DNA of 43,567 nucleotides from NCBI GenBank assembly GCA_947507965.1, contig CANNQU010000025.1, forward strand, positions 1-43,567. The letters run 5' to 3'. Within the stretch, counting starts at the first letter, position 1, and every line of letters begins with the position of its first letter. Source of the stretch: Bacteroidota bacterium. GTDB taxonomy: Bacteria; Bacteroidota; Bacteroidia; UKL13-3. A program made the position numbers and the translations under genes. The notes below the pieces were generated by a model. That model was given only the letters and a program-made list of their open reading frames with translations. It searched no databases and was not told where the DNA came from. This document shows, piece after piece, positions 8,591 through 17,627 of the stretch.

Positions 8591-9133
8591 ATGAGAAAGT
8601 TATTTTTTACTTTACTGGTAATCGGGTTTGCGCTGCTTTCATCCTGTACGAATAAAAACCGCAACAAAATGGTGGATGAAATTACCCTAATGGAAAAGAA
8701 TGGTGATGAATATAACACGCAACACCTGGATACATTGAATGTTTTATACGACAAATTTGTGGCAGCCTATCCAAAAGATACCTTAGCGGTAAGGTATCTA
8801 TTAAGTTCGGCCCAGAGTTCATACACCCGTGGGACGGAAGATGCAAGATATTTAGAGGCAGCGATTCAAAAGTTTTCCTCGATCATTGCGAATTATGGTG
8901 AGAGTAAGGAAGTGGAAATGGCCATTTTTTTATTGGGTAGTATTTATGAGAATAAAGGTGATACCGTAAAGGCACGGGAGTTTTACGAGCAATATGTTAA
9001 AAAATATCCAGCGGGTTCTTATGCCGAGTCGGTGCGAAGTATTTTAGATGGAAATGTCGGTTTGAGTGCCGAGGAGTGGATGAAGAAATTTCAATTGGAA
9101 GGAAAAATCGATAGTCTTCCCAAGGTAAAATAG
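8591..9133 (+). CDS. TPR-like outer-membrane lipoprotein
   Basis: This 180-aa protein has a lipoprotein signal peptide (lipobox ALLSSC, Cys19). Helical repeats of the tetratricopeptide type follow: LDTLNVLYDKFVAAYPKD, AIQKFSSIIANY and AREFYEQYVKKYPAGSYAE. The pattern resembles the TPR part of BamD/YbgF-like lipoproteins, which act as envelope scaffolds, but it is too short to be BamD and no specific role can be assigned. It is divergent from the PTPS gene and 20 bases upstream of the potassium transporter gene, so the two may share a transcript. Confidence 0.75.
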   Translation: MRKLFFTLLVIGFALLSSCTNKNRNKMVDEITLMEKNGDEYNTQHLDTLNVLYDKFVAAYPKDTLAVRYLLSSAQSSYTRGTEDARYLEAAIQKFSSIIANYGESKEVEMAIFLLGSIYENKGDTVKAREFYEQYVKKYPAGSYAESVRSILDGNVGLSAEEWMKKFQLEGKIDSLPKVK

Positions 9134-9153
9134 GAAGTTAAATACAATAAATA

Positions 9154-10962
9154 TTGGCTCATTCAAAACCATCCAGTCTTGCTATATTTATTTATAAGTA
9201 TCGTCAGCCGATACTTTCTTCACTGCGATTTTTAATTTTCATCGTCTCTATTTTAAGTGTCAGCACCTTCGTGTTTTATCATGGTTTTACGCATGATGAA
9301 TTAGAGAAGGAATGGCTGCGAAATACGAATCGGCTGATCTTTCTGGCTTTCATTATTAATTATATTGTTCGGCTATTTCTTCATCGAAATATAGCAAGAT
9401 TTACCAATGATACTTGGATTGAGGCAATTTTGCTCAGCGTTATCCTCTATGATATGATCAGCGAATGGCTGTTTGGATTTCGATTGCTGGAACGTTTTTT
9501 CGACCATGTTAAACTGCCGTATCTAATTAATTTCTATACGGCATTAATACAATTGTATTTGCTTTTTTTGGTTGGTAAAGAACTCATCAAAGCCGTAAGC
9601 CGAAGTTTTAGTGCGTTAAAGTTAAGGCCTGCAACCTTATTTATTACCGCTTATATTCTCATGATTCTTATTGGCAGCATTCTTTTAATGCTTCCCGGCA
9701 TGAATAAAACAGGTCTTCCTTTAAATTATCTCGACTCGCTATTTACGAGTGTGAGTGCAAGTTGTGTGTGTGGGTTACAGGTTCAAAATATCGCTACTTT
9801 TTTTAATACAAAAGGCCAGCTCATTATTCTGGCACTCATTCAACTCGGCGGAATAGGGATCATTTCTTTTGCTACTTTTTTTGCTTCTTTTATTCGTAAA
9901 GGAATGAGCTTAAAACACCAGTCGGTATTGAAGTCGGTATTCGACAGCGAAAGCCTGGAAGGGTCATCTTTTCAATGGAAACAAATCATTTTAGTTACTT
10001 TAGTGATCGAGTTTCTGGCGGCCTTGATGCTCTTTGTTTTATGGCAAAAAGTGCCCTGGACTTCCACGGCGCAGCACCTGTATTATTCGGTATTTCATGC
10101 CGTTAGTGGTTTTTGTAATGCCAGCTTTAGTTTGTTTCCTGATAATTTCCGCGACGATACGGTTCAATCGCTTTATATTGTTCATTTGGCCATGGCAACG
10201 GTCGTTTTTTTTGGAGCCCTCGGCTTTCCCGCCATTAGGGATATTTTCTCGATTAAAAATTTGCGCACCCGAGCAATCCTTCCTTGGAAGAAATGGAAGA
10301 TATCAACGCAGATTGCGCTGAATTCTTCACTTATAATCATACTTTTGGGTAGCATTGTATTTTATTTCTCGGAAGAATCCAATTTGCTTCTTGGTTTAAA
10401 TAGAATGGAAGGCGTGATCACCTCTTTATTTCAGATTGTAAATGCCCGAACGGGTGGGTTTACGACGGTAAATTTAGAACAGGCAACCTATCCTACTCTT
10501 ATCCTTATTTGTTTCATCATGTTTGTCGGGGCGTCATCCGGAGGTACCGGTGGAGGTATTAAAACGTCTTCGGTTGCTGTGCTGGTAAATACAGTACTGG
10601 CAGGATTGCGTAATCGTAAATCAATCACGATCGCTAAACGAAATATCAATCAACATTTAATTTTAAAGGCATTTACCATTTATGTTATTGCTTCTCTTGT
10701 TGTGTTTTTAAGTGTTTTTATATTACAGATATGGGAGCCGCTAACCCCTACATTTGAATTGCTTTTTGAGGAGATTTCTGCATTTAGCAATGTTGGCTTT
10801 AGTATGGGTATAACACGTTCTCTCTGCGATGCTTCAAAAATTACCTTAATGATTAGTATGTTTATCGGCAGGGTAGGTATTCTTACGGTTGCGTATGCTT
10901 TGAGTGTGACGAAAGAAGAAGCTAATTTCACCTATCCTGATACTCATATAATGATTGGATAG
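9154..10962 (+). CDS. TrkH/KtrB-type potassium uptake transporter, membrane subunit
   Basis: This 602-aa polytopic protein of the TrkH/KtrB/HKT superfamily should move K+ (possibly with Na+) across the inner membrane. The four pore-loop repeats are visible. P1 has SCVCGL (G207), P2 SGFCNASF, P3 RTGGF (G435) and P4 SAFSNVGFS (G548). The P2 filter position that is normally Gly (family NAGF) is Ser324, codon AGC at 10123-10125. An extra N-terminal hydrophobic region (about residues 20-150) precedes the core. The only in-frame start before the first membrane segments is TTG at 9154, right after stops. No TrkA/KtrA-type regulatory subunit is in the window. A universal stress protein gene follows 136 bases later. 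Confidence 0.9.
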   Translation: MAHSKPSSLAIFIYKYRQPILSSLRFLIFIVSILSVSTFVFYHGFTHDELEKEWLRNTNRLIFLAFIINYIVRLFLHRNIARFTNDTWIEAILLSVILYDMISEWLFGFRLLERFFDHVKLPYLINFYTALIQLYLLFLVGKELIKAVSRSFSALKLRPATLFITAYILMILIGSILLMLPGMNKTGLPLNYLDSLFTSVSASCVCGLQVQNIATFFNTKGQLIILALIQLGGIGIISFATFFASFIRKGMSLKHQSVLKSVFDSESLEGSSFQWKQIILVTLVIEFLAALMLFVLWQKVPWTSTAQHLYYSVFHAVSGFCNASFSLFPDNFRDDTVQSLYIVHLAMATVVFFGALGFPAIRDIFSIKNLRTRAILPWKKWKISTQIALNSSLIIILLGSIVFYFSEESNLLLGLNRMEGVITSLFQIVNARTGGFTTVNLEQATYPTLILICFIMFVGASSGGTGGGIKTSSVAVLVNTVLAGLRNRKSITIAKRNINQHLILKAFTIYVIASLVVFLSVFILQIWEPLTPTFELLFEEISAFSNVGFSMGITRSLCDASKITLMISMFIGRVGILTVAYALSVTKEEANFTYPDTHIMIG

Positions 10963-11049
10963 CGGGTAGTTGCCTAATTTGAATTAAAGAATTTCCGGCT
11001 TTTGTTCATAATCTCGTTAGAATGTCATATTTTATAGTGGAAAAGTATT

Positions 11050-11057
11050 TAACTTTG
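11050..11057 (+). promoter_or_regulatory. Promoter -7 box of the UspA gene
   Basis: TAACTTTG is an exact match to TAnnTTTG and lies 41 bases before the UspA start codon, in a 136-base intergenic stretch. This suggests the gene has its own promoter besides any read-through from the transporter. The -33 region is AT-rich but lacks a clean TTTG. Confidence 0.5.
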
Positions 11058-11098
11058 CCGCGATTTAAAATTTCATTTTATCATTAATTCGAACCGCT

Positions 11099-11995
11099 AT
11101 GAGTTACAAAATTGAACGTATCTTGGTACCTGTTGATTTCTCCGAAACATCAGAGTTTGCAATCTATACCGCTGCTGCGATGGCGATGCTTTTTAAGTCG
11201 GAATTGAGTTTTATTCACGTGGTAAAACATAATGAATCAAGCCCGGCTGCACTAAACGATGTATCTGTGCCAGTGAAGACCGATTTGGTTGAACAAGCAA
11301 ATATTAAACTGCACGATTTACAAAATAAAATTAAGGTGTATTCCGGTATTCAAGCGAATATATTAGTAACTACCGGTAATGTTCAAAAGGGTATTCGTAA
11401 ATATGCCGAGTCGGAACAGGCGAGTTTAATTATTATGGGAACGCACGGTATCTCTGGTTATCAGGAGTATTTTATTGGAAGTAATGCGCAACGCGTGGTA
11501 ACACTTTCTAGCATTCCAGTGCTTACCCTTCGTAAGGAAAAGGATATACTCGGGTTTAAAAATATATTAATGGCTTTCGATAATTCATTATATAGTCGTA
11601 CGAAAGTTAATTTAGCCATTGAAATAGCTGATGTGTATGGTGCTAACGTTCATATCTTAGGTGTTCTTGATAGTAAAGATAAGGTTGAGAAAAACAAATT
11701 TAATGTGAAAGTAAATCAAGTCGAAGGTCTCATTAGAGCACGAAACTTGCATTGTGAAGTAGAGGTTATTTTTGGCGATAATATTGCTAAGGCAGCCATG
11801 GCTTATGCTGAGGAACATAAATGCGACCTGATGGTGATTAACACGGGACACGAATCGAAGATTACCGGTATTTTTTTAGGGGCTTTTGCACAACAAGTGG
11901 TAAACCACTCCACCATTCCGGTGCTTAGTATTAAACCAAGCGAAACCAATTATTCGGGCTCAGGTTCGGGCTCTAATTCCGGCTCAGCCATTTAA
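11099..11995 (+). CDS. Tandem universal stress protein (two UspA domains)
   Basis: This 298-aa cytoplasmic protein is made of two Usp domains (about residues 1-147 and 150-280). Each starts with the typical beta strand (ILVPVDFSETSE; ILMAFDNS). The first has a nucleotide-binding signature, GTHGISGYQEYFIGSNAQRV, of the GxxGx9GS type. The second, TGHESKITGIFLGAFAQQVV, has Ala instead of Ser and may bind nucleotide less well. The C-terminus is a short Ser/Gly-rich tail (SGSGSGSNSGSAI) unusual for the family and probably flexible. Its position beside a K+ transporter suggests an ATP- or stress-linked regulatory role, which is inference only. Confidence 0.92.
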   Translation: MSYKIERILVPVDFSETSEFAIYTAAAMAMLFKSELSFIHVVKHNESSPAALNDVSVPVKTDLVEQANIKLHDLQNKIKVYSGIQANILVTTGNVQKGIRKYAESEQASLIIMGTHGISGYQEYFIGSNAQRVVTLSSIPVLTLRKEKDILGFKNILMAFDNSLYSRTKVNLAIEIADVYGANVHILGVLDSKDKVEKNKFNVKVNQVEGLIRARNLHCEVEVIFGDNIAKAAMAYAEEHKCDLMVINTGHESKITGIFLGAFAQQVVNHSTIPVLSIKPSETNYSGSGSGSNSGSAI

Positions 11996-12070
11996 ACGCA
12001 GTTTTTTTCTGGTTCGTGAACCAATGTAATTAGTACAAATCCTATTTGTTGTTCTGTGTTCTTTCGAACG

Positions 12071-13912
12071 TTATAAAACGCTCTCTACAAAGTACATTTC
12101 AATCATGCCTTTGTGTTTGGCTTCTATCTTACCTCGAGGAGTGAATTTAAATTTGTCAGATACCAAAGTATAGGTAGTCTCACTTATATTTATTTTACCG
12201 GCCTCACTATGATTCTCCATTCGGCTTGCTGTATTTACGGTGTCGCCCCAAATATCGTATGCGAATTTCTTTACCCCTACAATGCCTGCTACCACTGGTC
12301 CTGAATGAACGCCGATACGCAATTGAAATTTACTCTTGTGCATGTTCATATACTCTTGCAGGTCGAGTGCTGCTAGGAGCACCCGTTTGGCATGGTCGGG
12401 CGTTTCGTGTGGCAGGCCGCACACCGCAAGATAGGCGTCGCCAATGGTTTTTATTTTTTCTAGCCCGTGCTTCTCTATGATGGCATCAAAAGCAGTGAAG
12501 TTTTTATTTATTTCGTGCACCAATTCTGTCGGACTCATCTGTTCGCTGATGCCGGTAAAATTTACGAAATCAGTGAAAAGTACGGTTACATGGTTATATT
12601 GTTTTGCCACCGAGGCGCCGGTTTTTTTTAGTTCACTGGCCACTTCCGATGGCAGTATATTTAAAAGCAATGCTTCTGTTTTTCTTTTCTCGCCAGCTGT
12701 TTTAACAAGGCCCATGAAAATGGCTCCTGCCAACAACAAAAATAAGATTGTACCGGCAATAAAAAAATTACGTTGAATGGATTTGGTGTTGTTTTGCTCA
12801 TGCAGTAAAACAATTTGATGTTCTTTATTTTCACTCTCATACTTCGTGCGCATGTTTTCAATCTGCGTAATTTTCTCCTTGTTTAAAAGCGAATCGTTGA
12901 GCTCGGAAAATTGAACATGGTAGTTATATGCTTTAACATAATCGCCTTTTATGGCGTATATTTTGGCGAGCAATTCGTAGCATTCCGATACCCTCTTTAA
13001 GTCGGCTGTTTGCCGAGCTATTGGCAATGCTTTATGCGCGTAATATTCACTGCTATCGGATTGCTTGAGGGTGTTATACATGCAGCCAAGGTTATAATAG
13101 CATAACGACAAATCGTTCATCATGCCTAGGCCGGTAAATGCCTCGATGGCTTCTTGGTAATACCTCTTGGCTTCTGGGTATTTTAGCAGCTTCTCGTTGC
13201 ATAAAGCGAGGTTAATTAAGTTTTGAGCCGTTGAAACCACCTCGCCGACGAGTCGAAATAGCGAATCGTTGATTTCAAAATAATAGCGTGCTTTTTCAAA
13301 CTCCTTATTTTTAAAATAATAATTGCCTAGGCCATCGTTCGCCAGTGAAATTCCATTGGAATATTGCATGGCCTCCGATAGTTTCAGTGCTATTAAATAA
13401 TTTTCCAGTGCTGCTTGATGTTCTCCATAATCGGCACTTAGATTCCCCAATGTAATATAGGTTTGTACCAAATTTATGGAATCTTTGGCTTCACTGTTTA
13501 ATCGAAGCGCTTCATAGAGTGCAGCGAATGCCGAGTCTTGTTTTCCTTTCGATTCATAAATATAACTTAGTAAGATGCACGCCCCTGCAGCGCCTTTGGT
13601 ATCATGAATGGATTTGCGTATGCTTAAAGCTTGCTGTACAATGCTTAACGCGGTGTCATATTTGCCTTCTGTGTAAAGTAAAGAGCCTATTCGAATGAGT
13701 GCACCACTCAGGCCCTTTTTGTAGTCTTGTATTTTTGATAGTCGATACGCTTCCTGAGCCAAAAGAAGAGATGAATCCTGATGGGTACGTTGTAGAAGCC
13801 TTGACTTCAATAGCAACGCATTGATTTGTAGGGTATCGCTACTTGTGGTGGTACCGGCGGTGGCTGCCGATACACAAAAAAGATACACCCATATCAAGCA
13901 TATTCTTATCAT
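12071..13912 (-). CDS. TPR-containing class III adenylate cyclase
   Basis: This 613-aa protein begins with a signal peptide. About seven tetratricopeptide repeats follow (residues 30-345, predicted periplasmic), then a coiled stretch, one membrane helix (383-403) and a cytoplasmic class III cyclase domain (about 435-605). Catalytic residues are intact: metal-binding D448 (FTDF) and D492 (TIGDAY), and transition-state N560 and R564 (DTVNTASRM). Substrate-selecting residues are K488 (KIKTIGD) and D553 (AYDIWGD), the pair expected for ATP rather than GTP, so it should make cAMP. It follows the unknown 242-aa gene by 13 bases and is probably co-transcribed with it. The ligand of the TPR sensor is unknown. 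Confidence 0.93.
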   Translation of the reverse strand: MIRICLIWVYLFCVSAATAGTTTSSDTLQINALLLKSRLLQRTHQDSSLLLAQEAYRLSKIQDYKKGLSGALIRIGSLLYTEGKYDTALSIVQQALSIRKSIHDTKGAAGACILLSYIYESKGKQDSAFAALYEALRLNSEAKDSINLVQTYITLGNLSADYGEHQAALENYLIALKLSEAMQYSNGISLANDGLGNYYFKNKEFEKARYYFEINDSLFRLVGEVVSTAQNLINLALCNEKLLKYPEAKRYYQEAIEAFTGLGMMNDLSLCYYNLGCMYNTLKQSDSSEYYAHKALPIARQTADLKRVSECYELLAKIYAIKGDYVKAYNYHVQFSELNDSLLNKEKITQIENMRTKYESENKEHQIVLLHEQNNTKSIQRNFFIAGTILFLLLAGAIFMGLVKTAGEKRKTEALLLNILPSEVASELKKTGASVAKQYNHVTVLFTDFVNFTGISEQMSPTELVHEINKNFTAFDAIIEKHGLEKIKTIGDAYLAVCGLPHETPDHAKRVLLAALDLQEYMNMHKSKFQLRIGVHSGPVVAGIVGVKKFAYDIWGDTVNTASRMENHSEAGKINISETTYTLVSDKFKFTPRGKIEAKHKGMIEMYFVESVL

Positions 13913-13925
13913 GAAGGCGTAATTT

Positions 13926-14654
13926 TTATAACGTAATAGGCCAGTTTATAGGCACCGCTGCCGATGGAATAAAAATATCACCTTGCATATAACACACCAT
14001 TACACTTTGACATGCTTTACTTCCGGTGCTTGAAAAGGCCCCTATTGCAGCAACGGGGATACCCGTTTTGGAAAGGTCATTGGTAAGCATACATAGTTGA
14101 GCATTGAGCGGAAGCAATGGGTCATAGCTTGTGTTTCCCAACATTGGAGGAAACGTGCTTATCAAATTTGAAAACCCACCATTGGTGCCGGTGTTAACAG
14201 CCAGCACAACAAAATATTGATCGGCATTCGTTGCACTGTTAATCGTAAAGGTGTTGGCAATGCCCACGCCTTGCGAGACCGGTTGGTTTGCAAAGGCCAC
14301 TAACCACTCAATGATGGGTGGGTGTAATCGGTTCGGGTCGCCTTGATACGTCAGCCCTAGTTGTTGGTCGGAGATGGTAATGGCATTAACTAAAGGGGTT
14401 GAGCCCGTTGCTTTAATCACAAAAATAGGCAGCATATAGGTTGTTGTAGGCGTTTCCGGTGTAGGCAATGAAGGGAACCCGCCCTCTAGTTGAAAGGCAA
14501 GGGTAGAGCCGGTTAATACACCTTCTGTAAAAGTAGGAGCCGGGTATATGCTTGGCAAATCGATTAAACACAAATAATATTGAATCCATTCTTTTGTTCC
14601 GGGTTCAATCGTCAATCCTCTTAAATTAAATGGGTTGCTGGGAGTTGCTGCCAT
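13926..14654 (-). CDS. Conserved-looking protein of unknown function upstream of the adenylate cyclase
   Basis: I do not recognise this protein. From the ATG at 14654 it has 242 residues and no signal peptide or membrane helix. It is rich in Pro, Thr, Ala and Gly, with many short hydrophobic beta-like stretches (QYYLCLIDLPSIYP, YFVVLAVNTGTNGGF). The frame is open to an ATG at 14693, but an exact -7 box (TAATTTTG) overlaps that codon, so 14654 is the likelier start. The stop is 13 bases before the TPR cyclase gene, suggesting one transcript. It may be a partner of the cyclase. An all-beta soluble or exported protein is as far as the sequence goes. Confidence 0.6.
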   Translation of the reverse strand: MAATPSNPFNLRGLTIEPGTKEWIQYYLCLIDLPSIYPAPTFTEGVLTGSTLAFQLEGGFPSLPTPETPTTTYMLPIFVIKATGSTPLVNAITISDQQLGLTYQGDPNRLHPPIIEWLVAFANQPVSQGVGIANTFTINSATNADQYFVVLAVNTGTNGGFSNLISTFPPMLGNTSYDPLLPLNAQLCMLTNDLSKTGIPVAAIGAFSSTGSKACQSVMVCYMQGDIFIPSAAVPINWPITL

Positions 14655-14690
14655 GTTTTTTTTTGATTTAGAATTTGTTAAAAGTGGGAG

Positions 14691-14698
14691 CAAAATTA
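14691..14698 (-). promoter_or_regulatory. Promoter -7 box for the unknown gene and adenylate cyclase
   Basis: On the minus strand TAATTTTG matches TAnnTTTG exactly, 36 bases upstream of the chosen start (14654). It overlaps the alternative ATG at 14693 and so argues against that start. Confidence 0.45.
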
Positions 14699-14866
14699 AC
14701 CATATTCACATCGTTAGAGTATAAGAATACGTGGTAATGCTATAAGAAATTTTACATCAACGAAGTATTACAAGTTGATGCTCGGCTCACGAGGTTTCAT
14801 GAGCGTCAGAGTGCTTTAGATTAAATATTTCAATAAGAAACTAAAGTCAAGAATGGTACTTTAATC

Positions 14867-17068
14867 TTATTTTTTCCATTTTAATCTCAGGCTATTACCC
14901 ACCACACTCACACTACTAAGGGCCATGGCAGCACCGGCGAGCATAGGGTCTAGCAAAAATCCGTTGACCGGATAGAGCACTCCGGCAGCAATAGGGATAC
15001 CAATAATATTATAGATGAACGCCCAGAAAAGATTCTGACGTATGGTGGTAACCGTTTGCTTTGAAAGTTTGATGGCCGTTGAAATCTTCATCAAGTCGGA
15101 AGAGATAATGGTCATCTTCGCAACTTCTATCGCGAGGTCGCTGCCTTTGCCCATAGCAATACTTAAGTCGGCTTGAGCCAAGGCCGCACCATCGTTAAGG
15201 CCATCGCCTACCATGGCAACGATTTCTCCTTCCAATTGTAGTTGTTTAATAAAGGCTGCTTTTTGAATGGGCAATACCTCTGCTTTATAGTTCGAAATAC
15301 CTGTTTTATTGGCGATGAATTTTGCCGCCGTATCTTGGTCTCCGGTGAGCATATATACTTTGATGCCTGACTTTTTTAGGCTGGTAATGGCGGCTTCCGA
15401 TGTGGGCTTAATTTTATCAGCGATAGCGAAAACGGCTAAGGCTCTTTTAGCGTTGCCAAACCAAATCACTGTTTTTGCTTCATTATCCCATTCAACCGAT
15501 TTTTGGAGTAGCTCATCCGACATTGCAATTGCATTCTCTGTCATTAGTTTTTTGGTCCCTGCAATCCAATATTCGCCTGCTATTTCCGCTTTCACTCCTT
15601 GCCCTGTCATACTCTCAAAATGTGCCACGGGGCGGGTGGGTATGTTTAGGTAATGTCGAACGATCGCCTCTGCAAGTGGATGCTCCGATTGTTTTTCTAA
15701 GTTATAAAGGAATATTTTATGTGACGCCTCATCGTCGATCCAGAAGCTATCGGTAACCACTGGCTTACCTTCGGTAATGGTACCGGTTTTATCGAGTACT
15801 AAGGCGGTAATATTTTTGGCAATCTCTAAACTTTCGGCATCTTTAATTAAAATGCCATTCTCGGCACCTTTGCCTACCCCTACCATAATGGCCGTTGGCG
15901 TAGCTAAACCTAGGGCGCACGGACAGGCGATGACAAGTACCGTAACAAAAGCCATGAGGCCGAAGGTGAAACCATTTTCTCCTCCCAGTAGTAGCCATAC
16001 CATAAAGGTTAGTATGGCTATTGCAACCACTGTAGGAACAAATACCCCCGCTACTTTATCCACTAGTTTTTGTATCGGTGCTTTGCTTCCTTGAGCATCC
16101 TTTACGGTTTTAATAATATGAGCAAGCATCGTTTCCGAACCTACCTTTTCTGCTTGGTATTGAAAACTTCCTTTTTGATTTAACGTGCCGGCAAAAACTT
16201 TTTCTTTGGCTTCTTTTAAAACGCCCATGGGCTCACCCGTTAACATGCTTTCATCGACATAGGACCGGCCATTGATAACCACCCCGTCAACCGCTATTTT
16301 CTCTCCGGGTTTCACCAGAAGCACATTTCCTGGAAATACGTTCTCCACCGGAATGATCTGTTGCTCGCCGCTCGTTGTTACGACAGTAACTGTTTTCGGT
16401 TGCAATCCAATCAATTTTTTAATGGCAGAGGCTGTGTTCCCTTTCGCTCGCTCTTCTAAAAGTCGCCCAAGCAGAACGAATGCAATGACAACCCCAACGG
16501 CTTCAAAATAAACATGAGGATGTAACCCTTTATTCTCCCAGTAGGATGGGTGCAGGGTATTGAATACACTGAAAGCATAGGCCACCCCCGTACTCATGGC
16601 CACCAAGGTATCCATATTAGCTGAACGATGTTGTATTTGTTTCCAAGCAATGATGAAAAAATCTTTGCCATGCCAAAAAATAATAGGAGTGGAGAGAGCC
16701 CAAAGAAGTAGGTTGGCATAGGCATTATTCATAAAGAACATACCAATAACCACTAATGGTATGGCGAGTACCATGGCGCCAATGGTTTGCCTTTGCAGCT
16801 GTTTTAATTTCCGGTCTTGAATTTCTGCTAAGGTTTCATGTTCTTCGGCGTCTTCTAAATATAAATCATAGCCAACCGATTGCACCGCTTTCTTTAACTC
16901 CTTTAGGGTAATAATTTTTGGGTTGTATTCTATGGTTACGGTACCGGTGGCGAAATTAACCGCCGCATTTAATACACCGGATTGTGTGTTCAATGTGCTT
17001 TCCACACTTACAGCACAAGACGCACAACTCATCTGCAATACGGGGATTATTTTTTTTTCTGTTGCCAT
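14867..17068 (-). CDS. copA: Copper-exporting P1B-type ATPase
   Basis: This 733-aa inner-membrane ATPase pumps Cu+ (or Ag+) out of the cytoplasm. It has one N-terminal heavy-metal-associated domain with MSCASC (C15, C18) and eight predicted membrane helices. The CPC ion-site motif is at 382-384, the actuator TGEP at 277-280, the phosphorylated D426 lies in DKTGT, and an SEHPLA nucleotide-domain motif and GDGLND are present. The last helices carry FIYNIIG and MALSSVSVVGNSLRL, matching the Cu+-transport signature of the CopA subgroup. The gene stands alone, 76 bases after a PepSY-like gene. A short palindrome (17085-17095) precedes its start. Length and motifs are normal. Confidence 0.95.
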   Translation of the reverse strand: MATEKKIIPVLQMSCASCAVSVESTLNTQSGVLNAAVNFATGTVTIEYNPKIITLKELKKAVQSVGYDLYLEDAEEHETLAEIQDRKLKQLQRQTIGAMVLAIPLVVIGMFFMNNAYANLLLWALSTPIIFWHGKDFFIIAWKQIQHRSANMDTLVAMSTGVAYAFSVFNTLHPSYWENKGLHPHVYFEAVGVVIAFVLLGRLLEERAKGNTASAIKKLIGLQPKTVTVVTTSGEQQIIPVENVFPGNVLLVKPGEKIAVDGVVINGRSYVDESMLTGEPMGVLKEAKEKVFAGTLNQKGSFQYQAEKVGSETMLAHIIKTVKDAQGSKAPIQKLVDKVAGVFVPTVVAIAILTFMVWLLLGGENGFTFGLMAFVTVLVIACPCALGLATPTAIMVGVGKGAENGILIKDAESLEIAKNITALVLDKTGTITEGKPVVTDSFWIDDEASHKIFLYNLEKQSEHPLAEAIVRHYLNIPTRPVAHFESMTGQGVKAEIAGEYWIAGTKKLMTENAIAMSDELLQKSVEWDNEAKTVIWFGNAKRALAVFAIADKIKPTSEAAITSLKKSGIKVYMLTGDQDTAAKFIANKTGISNYKAEVLPIQKAAFIKQLQLEGEIVAMVGDGLNDGAALAQADLSIAMGKGSDLAIEVAKMTIISSDLMKISTAIKLSKQTVTTIRQNLFWAFIYNIIGIPIAAGVLYPVNGFLLDPMLAGAAMALSSVSVVGNSLRLKWKK

Positions 17069-17084
17069 TTGATATTGAATACTA

Positions 17085-17095
17085 GCGTCTGACGC
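17085..17095. promoter_or_regulatory. Short perfect palindrome upstream of copA
   Basis: GCGTC-T-GACGC is a 5-bp inverted repeat with a one-base centre, 17 bases upstream of the copA start codon and within the 76-base gap to the preceding gene. It could be an operator for a metal-responsive regulator. It is short enough to be chance, and no regulator gene is adjacent. Confidence 0.2.
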
Positions 17096-17144
17096 ACGAT
17101 TATCAAGTTTTTAGAAGCCGCTTTATGGGCGAAATTTTATGAAT

Positions 17145-17567
17145 CTATTCTTTTAATTCCATGCCGGTTTCAGTATAAAAAAGCTCCACCGTCTTGAAAC
17201 CTTTCTTCATCTCAATCTCGTATTTTAATACACCTTGTGATGTCTCGATTTTTGCTACTGCTTTAATTTTTGCTGCTTGATGTGACGCCAAAAAAGTACG
17301 CTGCACGTTTATGGGGAGTTGGTTAAATTCGATCATGCATTCGGTTTCAAGCCAGGTTCCAAGATCACTGAAATTACTTGAATAGGAGAACCCCTGCCAT
17401 GTAAACGAAGCCTCATATTCGTGGGTGTTTTCTTTCACCCATTTCACCTCTAATGCATGGGGGAACTTTTGTTCGAGGGCTTTTTTAACTTCAGCCGGAG
17501 GATCGGCGGCAAATAGGTTCCCCGTAAAAAATAAGATGCAAATGCTCATTAGGATTGTTTTGGCCAT
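17145..17567 (-). CDS. PepSY-like (DUF2874-type) periplasmic protein
   Basis: This 140-aa protein has a cleavable signal peptide ending GNLFAADP. Two repeats of the PepSY-like/beta-lactamase-inhibitor-like fold common in Bacteroidota follow: VKKALEQKFPHALEVKWVKE with YEASF, and a second unit AKIKAVAKIETSQGVLKYEIE. Such proteins are periplasmic and of unknown function. It lies directly upstream of copA in the same direction, so an envelope role in metal stress is possible but unproven. It has its own -7 box 37 bases upstream. Confidence 0.75.
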   Translation of the reverse strand: MAKTILMSICILFFTGNLFAADPPAEVKKALEQKFPHALEVKWVKENTHEYEASFTWQGFSYSSNFSDLGTWLETECMIEFNQLPINVQRTFLASHQAAKIKAVAKIETSQGVLKYEIEMKKGFKTVELFYTETGMELKE

Positions 17568-17603
17568 GATTTTTGGGTTACGTTAGCAAATATGAATTGT
17601 TTC

Positions 17604-17611
17604 CAAAGATA
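17604..17611 (-). promoter_or_regulatory. Promoter -7 box of the PepSY-like gene
   Basis: On the minus strand TATCTTTG is an exact TAnnTTTG match, 36 bases before the start codon and just beyond the stop of the preceding gene. It probably drives the PepSY-like gene and perhaps copA. A weaker CATATTTG lies closer at 17587-17594. No clear -33 box is seen. Confidence 0.5.
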
Positions 17612-17627
17612 AATAAAACCATCGGGT

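Noticed and set aside
12008-12025. Inverted repeat TGGTTC-GT-GAACCA after the UspA gene, considered as a terminator
   Set aside because: The T run lies before the hairpin in the UspA direction and the opposite strand gives an A run, so it does not fit a terminator. The loop is also too small.
14655-14693. Upstream ATG at 14693 for the unknown gene before the cyclase
   Set aside because: An exact TAnnTTTG box overlaps that codon, so the transcript should start downstream of it.
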